Assembly: GCA_017936245.1 (NCBI GenBank)
Contig: JAGBFY010000015.1
Coordinates: 1 to 13,095, forward strand
Reading direction: 5' to 3'
Source: Kiritimatiellia bacterium
GTDB taxonomy: Bacteria > Verrucomicrobiota > Kiritimatiellia > RFP12 > UBA1067
DNA: 13,095 bases
Within the stretch, counting starts at the first letter, position 1. The number at the start of each line of letters is the position of its first letter. The notes under the pieces were generated by a model. That model saw nothing but the letters and a program-made list of their open reading frames with translations, ran no database searches and was not told the origin of the DNA. Below, one piece after another: positions 7,394 through 13,095 of the stretch. The translations under genes and the position numbers were made by a program.

Positions 7394-9703
7394 TTACTTC
7401 GCGTCACGGAAGAAGCGGCGCATCTCATCCTCGGTCTTGCACTGGACAAGCTTCTCGTAACCGTTGTTTGCGCGGAGCGCACGGCTGACGAACGCCATCA
7501 GCTGCAGATACGGGGACTGCGCCGTTTCAGGGGCGACGGTAAGAACAATGATCTGGATCGCAGAGTGGTCGATCGTTTCGTAGTCGGCGATTGTTCCGTT
7601 CTCATTTTCGGAATTGTCGACGACGGCGACAGCACCGATTATTCCGCTCACTGCATCCGTGCGGCCATGGGGCACTGCAATGCCGCAGTCAAGGCCGGTA
7701 GGCATGGAGGCCTCGCGGGCGAACACAGCCTTTTTGAGTTCCTCAACATCAGCGACGCGCTGAGGATATGCGTCGGCGACAGCCTTGATCATCTCCTCGA
7801 TGGCTTCGTTCTTGGACGTCGCCTTGAATCCGGGCAACATCACAAACCGCTGCACGTAACGGCTAACTCCACCACCCGCCGCGTTCTTGAGCTCAGCCTC
7901 GTTCTTGAGGAGCGTCTCAAGGTCGTCCTGGCGAATCGGCTTGGAGATGGACTGCGCAATGTCGCGAATCTCACCGACAACCTCCATCCATGCCGTCATG
8001 ACGAGGGACTCCTCCTCCGGTGTGCATTCGAAGTGAATGGAATCCTTCGCAAGGCGCATCGAGATTTCGAAGTCGTCCATCTGGATCGCCCAGATGTTGT
8101 CCTCGGCGCTGAGCAGATGGGTGAAGAAGCCTTCCTTCTGGAACGCTTTGACGAGCTTGTCGCACATGAGCTGAGCGACCGCCTCGGACGCGAGCTGGAA
8201 CGAGAACGGGCGAGACCCCTCTGTGTTCGCCTTGCGCTTGCCGCGAAGTCCGTCACGATTCACATTGAAAAGCCCCACAAGCATGGGCGGTGCGACAACC
8301 GTGGTGATGAGCGTCATCATGATGCCGATGCCAAATATCTCCTGCGAGAGATATCCGTTGGAAAGACCGAGACCGGCGATGATGAGGGCGACCTCACCGC
8401 GCGGAATCATGCCGGCACCAATCCGAAGGCTTCCAAGGAGGTTGAAGCCGCAGAAGAGGGAAGGAAGCGCACAGCCTGCGATCTTGGCAAAGACGGCAAG
8501 CGCTGTATAGATGGCACCAAAGTAGAGAACCGGCTTGGACATGAGAGCCGTGCAGTCCACCATCATACCCATCACACAGAAGAAGATCGGCACGAGGAAG
8601 GTGTAGACAGGGGAAAGCGTTTCCTGGATCATGTGCTTGAGGTCGGTACGGGAAAGGGCAAGACCCATCACATACGCACCGATGATCATCGCAAGACCCA
8701 TATATTCAAAGAATCCGGCAAGTATCATCGCAAGACCGAACGCGAGAGTGGCGATCGCCTGATGGGACTTAAAGCATTTGAGCAGCCAAGACATCTTCTT
8801 TGCAGCAACAACACCGATGAGCGTTGCACCGAGCCATACGCCAAACGCCTTAACCGCGACCATTCCTATAGCCGACCAGTTCACGCCGGCCGATGCGGCG
8901 CCGCCGGCGCTCTTTGCCGCCATCGTAGCCGCGATCACGCCGTTTCCGATGGCAAGCACGATAAGGCCAAGCACGTCATCGATCACGGCGCCAGCCATGA
9001 TTGACACACCCTCCTCAGAGTCCATTTTCTTGCGTTCGGAAAGAATTCGGGCAGTGATGCCGACACTCGTCGCCGTAGACATGATACCCATGTACATCGG
9101 GGCGGCCTCCATCATGGCCTGCGCAAGGGGCATCTCGGAAAGATACTTGAACTTGTCGAAGAATTCAGGAAGCAGATACACGGCGCAGAGATTGCCAAGC
9201 ACAAACGAACCCAACACGCCGCCAATGCCGACCATGAGCCCCACAAAGGAATATTTAAGAAACAGACGCAAATTTGTTTCAAGGCCGGAAAGGAAGAGAA
9301 GAATGATTGAAGCTAGCGTCGCAAAGCCATACAGTTCAGGCGTAGTGGCGGCGTACATGACACCATCCTGCGCCGAAAGCGCACGAAGGGAAGCGCCATG
9401 GAAAAGACCGCCGGCGAACATTCCGTCACCAATGCCGATTCCACCCAACGCCCAAGGACCGATAACGATACCGGCGGCAAGTTCTCCAAGAATCGACGGC
9501 ATCTTGAGGAATGACGCCACTATGCCACCAAGCTTCGCCGCAAATATTATCACGCCAATCTGCAGCACGAGGAACATCATCTCCTCGACACGCGGAAGCC
9601 CGAAGTTCGGGTAGGGAGGATTGTTACCGTGACCTCCGCTTGCATATACGCCCATTGCCACCATGACGGCGGCAAACGCCAACCATATTTTTTTGTCTTT
9701 CAT
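7394..9703 (-). CDS. CPA2-type Na+(K+)/H+ antiporter fused to a C-terminal PTS EIIA domain
   Basis: The gene encodes 769 residues from ATG 9703. A TTG at 9736 would lie inside the -10 element, so the ATG is preferred. Residues 1-21 look like a signal peptide or first hydrophobic segment (KDKKIWLAFAAVMVAMGVYAS). About 40-480 is a Na_H_Exchanger (PF00999) membrane domain with some 12 hydrophobic segments, including TATSVGITARIL (210-221), the ion-binding Asp pair in VIDDVLGL (Asp 242-243) and IPRGEVALI (433-440). After about 480 comes a cytoplasmic stretch of some 130 residues that I do not recognise (490-618). Residues 619-769 form a type-2 EIIA domain with GIAVPHGRT, the phospho-His being 679. 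The protein probably exchanges a monovalent cation for protons across the inner membrane, with activity tuned by phosphorylation of the EIIA part (inference). The ribosome site is weak. It is probably co-transcribed with the following zinc-ribbon/EIIA gene. Confidence 0.88.
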   Translation of the reverse strand: MKDKKIWLAFAAVMVAMGVYASGGHGNNPPYPNFGLPRVEEMMFLVLQIGVIIFAAKLGGIVASFLKMPSILGELAAGIVIGPWALGGIGIGDGMFAGGLFHGASLRALSAQDGVMYAATTPELYGFATLASIILLFLSGLETNLRLFLKYSFVGLMVGIGGVLGSFVLGNLCAVYLLPEFFDKFKYLSEMPLAQAMMEAAPMYMGIMSTATSVGITARILSERKKMDSEEGVSIMAGAVIDDVLGLIVLAIGNGVIAATMAAKSAGGAASAGVNWSAIGMVAVKAFGVWLGATLIGVVAAKKMSWLLKCFKSHQAIATLAFGLAMILAGFFEYMGLAMIIGAYVMGLALSRTDLKHMIQETLSPVYTFLVPIFFCVMGMMVDCTALMSKPVLYFGAIYTALAVFAKIAGCALPSLFCGFNLLGSLRIGAGMIPRGEVALIIAGLGLSNGYLSQEIFGIGIMMTLITTVVAPPMLVGLFNVNRDGLRGKRKANTEGSRPFSFQLASEAVAQLMCDKLVKAFQKEGFFTHLLSAEDNIWAIQMDDFEISMRLAKDSIHFECTPEEESLVMTAWMEVVGEIRDIAQSISKPIRQDDLETLLKNEAELKNAAGGGVSRYVQRFVMLPGFKATSKNEAIEEMIKAVADAYPQRVADVEELKKAVFAREASMPTGLDCGIAVPHGRTDAVSGIIGAVAVVDNSENENGTIADYETIDHSAIQIIVLTVAPETAQSPYLQLMAFVSRALRANNGYEKLVQCKTEDEMRRFFRDAK

Positions 9704-9735
9704 AGTTGTATTTATTGTTGTTTTCAAATCTCGCA

Positions 9736-9744
9736 ATTATACCA
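9736..9744 (-). promoter_or_regulatory. Extended -10 promoter for the antiporter-EIIA gene
   Basis: TGGTATAAT on the minus strand is a perfect -10 with the TGn extension. The predicted start near 9729 leaves a leader of about 26 nt to ATG 9703. The -35 (GGGTCA at 9764-9759) is weak. The downstream bases, TATAATTGCG, match those at the secretion-ATPase promoter. Confidence 0.6.
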
Positions 9745-9816
9745 CAAATCCTCTGCCATGACCCAGTCATCGCTCTGCTGCAAAACACTCGGTGACCAAG
9801 CGAAACGGCACTTTCA

Positions 9817-11148
9817 TTACGCGACCGCTTCCGCAAGTTTCGTAAGAGTTTCGGCGTAGGCAGGACGTTCCGAAAGCCCCTGCCGCAGAAACGCATTCAC
9901 CTTGTCGATCTTTGCGATGGCCTCATCGGTCTCACGGTCTGCGCCTTTCTCGTATTCGCCAATCTTCAGCAGGAGTTCAACCTCCTTGTACTTGGCAAGT
10001 ATCTCGCGCAGGTGAGAGGCTGCCTTCTTGTGGTCAGGATCGATTATCGCATTCTGGCAACGGGAAATGGACTGAAGTATGTCGATCGCCGGATAGTGGT
10101 TCATCTGCGCAAGCTTGCGCGAAAGGATGATGTGTCCGTCAAGGATGGAACGCGTTTCGTCCGCAATAGGTTCAGTCATGTCATCGCCTTCTACAAGCAC
10201 CGTGTAAAGCGCAGTGATGGAGCCTTTCGATGAATTTCCCGCGCGCTCCATGAGCTTGGGCAGCTCCGAAAATACGCTAGGAGGGAAACCGCGCCGCGTT
10301 GGAGGCTCTCCGGCGGCAAGGCCTATCTCGCGCTGGGCGCGTCCGAATCGCGTGACGGAATCCATGAGAAGAAGCACCTTCCGCCCCTTGTCGCGGAACG
10401 ACTCCGCAATGGACGTGGCCACGTAAGCCGCTTTCAGACGCTCCATCGCACTGCGGTCAGATGTTGAGCAGACTACCACCGACTTCGCAAGACCCTCTTC
10501 GCCGAGATCCTTCTCGATGAACTCGCGCACCTCGCGCCCTCGCTCACCGATCAACGCAAGCACGGTGACATCCGCCTCTGTGTTCCGGACAATCTGCGCG
10601 AGCAACGTCGATTTGCCGCCACCCGCAGCAGCGAATATCCCCATTCGCTGCCCTTCTCCGCAGGTGAGCAGACCATCCAACGACCTTACACCGAGCGAAA
10701 TTGGCTTTTCTATTATTGTGCGTTCAAGCGGGTTTGGCGGATCGGCATATACGGGATAGTAGCCGTCCGGACGCAGCGGCCCTTTTTCGTCCGCATCGAT
10801 CGGGCGCCCCAAGCCGTCCAGAACGCGCCCCAGAAGAGAATCCCCGACGGGCACCATATGAACACGACGCGTGGGAATGACCTCTGTCTGGGCAGATATG
10901 CCGACCATCCCGCCAAGGGCGGTCAGCAGAACGGTCTCCTTCGTGAACCCGACGACCTCTGCCTGAACCTCGGTACCTTCCCATGGGTTGCGCAGAATGC
11001 ACACCTCACCCATCTTGACACCCGGCACGGAAGCCTTGATGATCGTTCCGACCACCTGTATCACCTTCCCCTTCACGTCAATAGGTCGCGCATCCGCAAC
11101 CGCCTGGTCGAGGACTCCTGTTATATAGTCAAATGCAGATCCGGACAT
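9817..11148 (-). CDS. sctN: Type III secretion ATPase, SctN/YscN type (FliI family)
   Basis: The gene encodes 443 residues from ATG 11148; a TTG at 11175 lies within the -10 and is rejected. The protein is collinear with the export ATPases that power type III secretion and flagellar export. Its parts are an N-terminal barrel (VVGTIIKASVPG, GEVCILRNP, EVVGF, TEVIPT), VGDSLLGRVLDGLGRPID, Walker A AAAGGGKST (173-181), LIGERGREVREFIE (about 200-213), Walker B VLLLMDSVTRFGRAQ, GEPPTRRGFPPS, VLVEGDDMTEP and RSILDGHIILSRKLA. The C-terminus EVELLLKIGEYEKG, then AFLRQG, and the P-loop wording resemble injectisome SctN more than flagellar FliI; this comparison is from memory. Such ATPases form a hexamer at the base of the export apparatus and unfold substrates. 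No stator, ruler or export-gate genes adjoin it: the neighbours are a HAD phosphatase and an antiporter. It ends in tandem stops TAA-TGA. Confidence 0.9.
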   Translation of the reverse strand: MSGSAFDYITGVLDQAVADARPIDVKGKVIQVVGTIIKASVPGVKMGEVCILRNPWEGTEVQAEVVGFTKETVLLTALGGMVGISAQTEVIPTRRVHMVPVGDSLLGRVLDGLGRPIDADEKGPLRPDGYYPVYADPPNPLERTIIEKPISLGVRSLDGLLTCGEGQRMGIFAAAGGGKSTLLAQIVRNTEADVTVLALIGERGREVREFIEKDLGEEGLAKSVVVCSTSDRSAMERLKAAYVATSIAESFRDKGRKVLLLMDSVTRFGRAQREIGLAAGEPPTRRGFPPSVFSELPKLMERAGNSSKGSITALYTVLVEGDDMTEPIADETRSILDGHIILSRKLAQMNHYPAIDILQSISRCQNAIIDPDHKKAASHLREILAKYKEVELLLKIGEYEKGADRETDEAIAKIDKVNAFLRQGLSERPAYAETLTKLAEAVA

Positions 11149-11174
11149 GCAAACTTCTCTTCTTTCAATCCGCA

Positions 11175-11183
11175 ATTATAGCA
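11175..11183 (-). promoter_or_regulatory. Extended -10 promoter for sctN, overlapping the HAD stop codon
   Basis: TGCTATAAT on the minus strand contains the TAA stop of the HAD gene (11176-11178). Transcription would start near 11168, 20 nt before ATG 11148. The motif and its downstream TTGCG match the promoter of the antiporter-EIIA gene, which suggests that sctN has its own promoter inside the end of the upstream gene. Confidence 0.5.
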
Positions 11184-11898
11184 AATCCCGACCTGCAATT
11201 GCTTGATCAATTAAATGTTCGCAATCATTCCAAACATTATGAATCGCATCAGTCAACGTCGGATACGTTTCGCAAATATCCAAAATCTCAGGCGTGGGCT
11301 GTGTCCGATCCGGAATCATCACCGGACGGCATCCCGCCGCATGTGCGGCACATATCCCCGGAAATGCATCCTCGAACACCACACACTCAGACGGATGAAC
11401 GCCGATTCGCTCCGCAGCCAGAAGAAAAATATCCGGCGCAGGTTTGCCGTTCGCGACATCTCGTCCGGTCACTATGGCGTCAAAGAATTCCGTCAAGCCG
11501 GTCACCTCAAGATTGTGGTCGACAAGATGTCGCATAGAGCTCGACGCTATTGCCGTGCGAATTCCATGCTTGCGGCAGAACCCAAGGATCTCACACACTC
11601 CGGGCTTCATGATTGGCTTCATCGCCAGCTGCGTATCGGCGGCAAGGCGATGCGCTCGTTCAACCATCGCTTCCGCATCGACATCCTGAAACTCATTGGA
11701 AATAATGGCGGCCAGTTCCTTCTTGCCGCAGCCGCTCAACCTGTGCGTCAATTCCAGAGTGACAGGCAGCCCAACCTCCTCACCGGCCTTGATCCAGCTC
11801 TGTTCGAAAATGACCTCCGTATCGAACAGAAGCCCGTCCTGATCAAAAATCGCCCCCTTAGGCAATCCAACTGAATTCACCATATCTTTTCTTTTCAT
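11176..11898 (-). CDS. HAD-superfamily (subfamily IA) phosphatase/phosphoglucomutase-like protein
   Basis: The gene encodes 240 residues. All four HAD motifs are present: FDQDGLLFDTE (nucleophile Asp 19 and Asp 21), the IASSS strand end (Ser 119), Lys 152 in GKPAPDIF, and the acidic pair in VFEDAFPG (Glu 176, Asp 177). The cap inserted after motif I is helical (about 30-95), as in the beta-phosphoglucomutase/2-deoxyglucose-phosphatase group. The substrate is probably a small phosphorylated sugar or similar metabolite in the cytoplasm, but cannot be fixed from sequence. The start at ATG 11898 has no clear Shine-Dalgarno, and ATG 11883 (residue 6) is an alternative. It follows the nhaC stop by 30 nt and shares its frame. 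Its stop overlaps the sctN promoter. Confidence 0.87.
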   Translation of the reverse strand: MKRKDMVNSVGLPKGAIFDQDGLLFDTEVIFEQSWIKAGEEVGLPVTLELTHRLSGCGKKELAAIISNEFQDVDAEAMVERAHRLAADTQLAMKPIMKPGVCEILGFCRKHGIRTAIASSSMRHLVDHNLEVTGLTEFFDAIVTGRDVANGKPAPDIFLLAAERIGVHPSECVVFEDAFPGICAAHAAGCRPVMIPDRTQPTPEILDICETYPTLTDAIHNVWNDCEHLIDQAIAGRDLL

Positions 11899-11928
11899 TC
11901 TATAAGGATACGTGTGCGCTTCAATCCG

Positions 11929-12975
11929 CTATTTCTTCCGGAATATCCCTATGCCTGTCGCCGCCAGCGCCAGTGTAAACAGCGGGCATAGCAGATTGAA
12001 GAAACTGTACGGCAGATAGACGATCGTCGGAACGCTAAGCATGGTCGCCTGCGTCATGCCGCATGTCGACCACGGCACCAATGGACTTGTCACAGTGACG
12101 GCATCTTCCGTTGTGCGGCTCAAAAGACGCGATTCGTAACCCTTGCCATGATAAATGGGCATGTACATGCTGCCAGTGAGAAGAATGGCCAGATACTGGT
12201 CTGCAAGAACTACGTTGAAGAACGATCCGGAAGCGACCGTCGCGGACACCATCGACGTACGCCCACGTATCAGGCGCATGAACAGAAGCGTAATCGCCTC
12301 AAGCATCCGGCATACTTTCATAACGCCACCGAAGACCATCGCGCATATGATAAGCCATACGGTGTTGAGCATACCCGCCATTCCGCCTGATTCAGTGAGA
12401 TCCGCAAGAGTCTTGTCGGAAAAACCGAATGATGCCGTCCCATAGAGTGCCTTCACCGCGCCTTTGATTGCACTTCCTCCGGCGGCGACCTCCTTCAGGG
12501 CATCCGTCTGGAATACAAGCGCAAAGACTGCGCCCAGCGAAGCGGAAATGAAAAGCGCGACGAGAGAAGGTGTCTTAAACACAATCATGACCACCGTCAA
12601 GACGGGAACAACAAACACCCAAGGTGAGATATCGAACTTGGAGGCAAGTCCCGCTCCGATGTGCGCCATTTGTTCGGTGGAAACGGTTTCATGGCTGATG
12701 CCAAGAACAGTAAAAATGGCAAGCGTCAGAATCATGGCCGGAACGGTCGTCCACATCATATATCGGATGTGGGTAAAAAGCGGAGTATTCGAAACAGAAG
12801 CCGTAAGCACCGTAGTATCGGAAAGCGGCGACATCTTGTCACCAAAGTACGAACCGGAAATGATCGCGCCAGCCACAACGCCATCCTCAAATCCTTGCGC
12901 CCTGCCGATGCCGATCAGCGCAAGACCGATTGTCGCGATTGTCGTCCAGGAACTGCCTGTCATAATGGAAACCAC
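11929..12975 (-). CDS. nhaC: NhaC-family Na+/H+ antiporter, open part after an in-frame TAG
   Basis: The frame is open for 348 codons from a GTG at 12975 (or 343 from ATG 12963) to TAG 11929. It is strongly hydrophobic with about 8-9 membrane segments. NhaC hallmarks are TGSSWTTIATIG (6-17), SGSYFGDKMSPLSDTT (40-55) and, near the C-terminus, SPLVPWSTCGM. NhaC proteins exchange Na+ for H+ at the cytoplasmic membrane and are usually about 450-500 residues. Here the start falls inside a conserved membrane region, so this part is not a complete antiporter. The same frame upstream (12976-13095) carries further NhaC sequence across a TAG. It heads the antiporter/HAD/secretion-ATPase run. Its product would be non-functional if the TAG is real and not read through. 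Confidence 0.85.
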   Translation of the reverse strand: MVSIMTGSSWTTIATIGLALIGIGRAQGFEDGVVAGAIISGSYFGDKMSPLSDTTVLTASVSNTPLFTHIRYMMWTTVPAMILTLAIFTVLGISHETVSTEQMAHIGAGLASKFDISPWVFVVPVLTVVMIVFKTPSLVALFISASLGAVFALVFQTDALKEVAAGGSAIKGAVKALYGTASFGFSDKTLADLTESGGMAGMLNTVWLIICAMVFGGVMKVCRMLEAITLLFMRLIRGRTSMVSATVASGSFFNVVLADQYLAILLTGSMYMPIYHGKGYESRLLSRTTEDAVTVTSPLVPWSTCGMTQATMLSVPTIVYLPYSFFNLLCPLFTLALAATGIGIFRKK

Positions 12976-13095
12976 GGCACATACCGCACAAGCGGTCGCA
13001 AGAAAAAACTACGGATGTATGATTTTCATGCCGTAGAAGATGAACCCCGCCACTATGACGCTCACCATCAAGGCTCCGCTCAACGCACCGATCAC
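12976..13095 (-). pseudogene. nhaC: Upstream NhaC sequence across a TAG nonsense codon, 5' end off the window
   Basis: This in-frame stretch reads VIGALSGALMVSVIVAGFIF, then YGMKIIHP, TAG (13011-13009), then FFLATACAVCA, running straight into the GSSWTT region of the downstream frame. The order YG-KI-P-x-FFL before GSSWTT is that of NhaC, where x is normally Ser. A single C-to-A change of TCG would give this TAG. No shift of frame is needed. The gene was therefore full length until one substitution, or the base is miscalled. Confidence 0.75.

Noticed and set aside
7382..9004. 540-codon open frame on the plus strand opposite the antiporter
   Set aside because: Its product is rich in His, Arg, Asp and Glu with no recognisable domain, and it mirrors the codon bias of the antiporter-EIIA gene on the other strand.
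8778..9614. 278-codon plus-strand frame rich in Pro, Ser and Ile
   Set aside because: It is antisense to the membrane domain of the antiporter, and its composition is the reverse image of hydrophobic codons.
9704..9736. TTG start for the antiporter, adding 11 residues
   Set aside because: The TTG overlaps the -10 hexamer, and the ATG at 9703 begins a proper signal-like segment.
11215..11874. 219-codon plus-strand frame opposite the HAD gene
   Set aside because: All HAD motifs lie on the minus strand; this frame has none.
1978..13011. Reassigned TAG or TAA codons as an alternative genetic code
   Set aside because: TAA ends several intact genes, the residues expected at the TAG sites differ, and long genes here contain no internal TAG.
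1..13095. tRNA, rRNA, CRISPR array, insertion sequence, prophage or attachment site
   Set aside because: No cloverleaf, rRNA segment, regularly spaced repeat, transposase or integrase was found in either strand by reading.

Overview
The window looks like chromosomal DNA from a GC-rich, Gram-negative bacterium of the Planctomycetes-Verrucomicrobia-Chlamydiae group. A Kiritimatiellota/Lentisphaerota-type member is my best guess. The basis is a large exported multi-module beta-helix protein whose modules end in GAIDVGAIQ/GAIDIGAVE-type motifs, a GH28 glycosidase, a type III secretion-type ATPase, and antiporter and zinc-ribbon proteins fused to PTS EIIA domains. This placement is inference: there is no rRNA or other marker gene, and no search was run.

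Left block (1-5571, minus strand): a surface/carbohydrate transcription unit. A weak extended -10 promoter (about 5653-5661) precedes a GTG-started, signal-peptide-bearing protein with tandem right-handed beta-helix modules (5571 to 1978). An in-frame TAA at 1978-1980 interrupts its third module. The same frame then continues to 1408 and contains the missing end of that module plus a C-terminal tail. A secreted GH28 (polygalacturonase-like) enzyme follows 27 nt later and runs off the left edge.

Middle (5572-6500): a divergent intergenic region and, on the plus strand, a homologue of the redox repressor Rex. It is broken by an in-frame TAG (5870-5872) and by one extra base in a C5 run near 5993-5997. 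It converges on the next block at a hairpin/U-tract terminator (6436-6479) that serves the minus strand.

Right block (6502-13095, minus strand): read in transcription order it holds an NhaC-type Na+/H+ antiporter (5' end off the window, in-frame TAG at 13009-13011), a HAD-IA phosphatase, a SctN/YscN-type secretion ATPase, a CPA2-type cation/H+ antiporter fused to a C-terminal PTS EIIA domain, and a C4 zinc-ribbon protein also fused to a PTS EIIA domain. The last two genes are 49 nt apart and end at the terminator. They suggest a regulatory (non-sugar) PTS branch acting on monovalent-cation exchange, because no EIIB or EIIC is present. The secretion ATPase has no secretion-apparatus neighbours here.

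Two themes stand out. The first is the pair of adjacent EIIA fusions beside an orphan injectisome-type ATPase. The second is the presence of three genes with clear reading-frame lesions in 13 kb, which means either recent gene decay or assembly/sequencing errors. No stretch over 300 bases lacks a gene. I saw no tRNA, rRNA, CRISPR array or insertion sequence.
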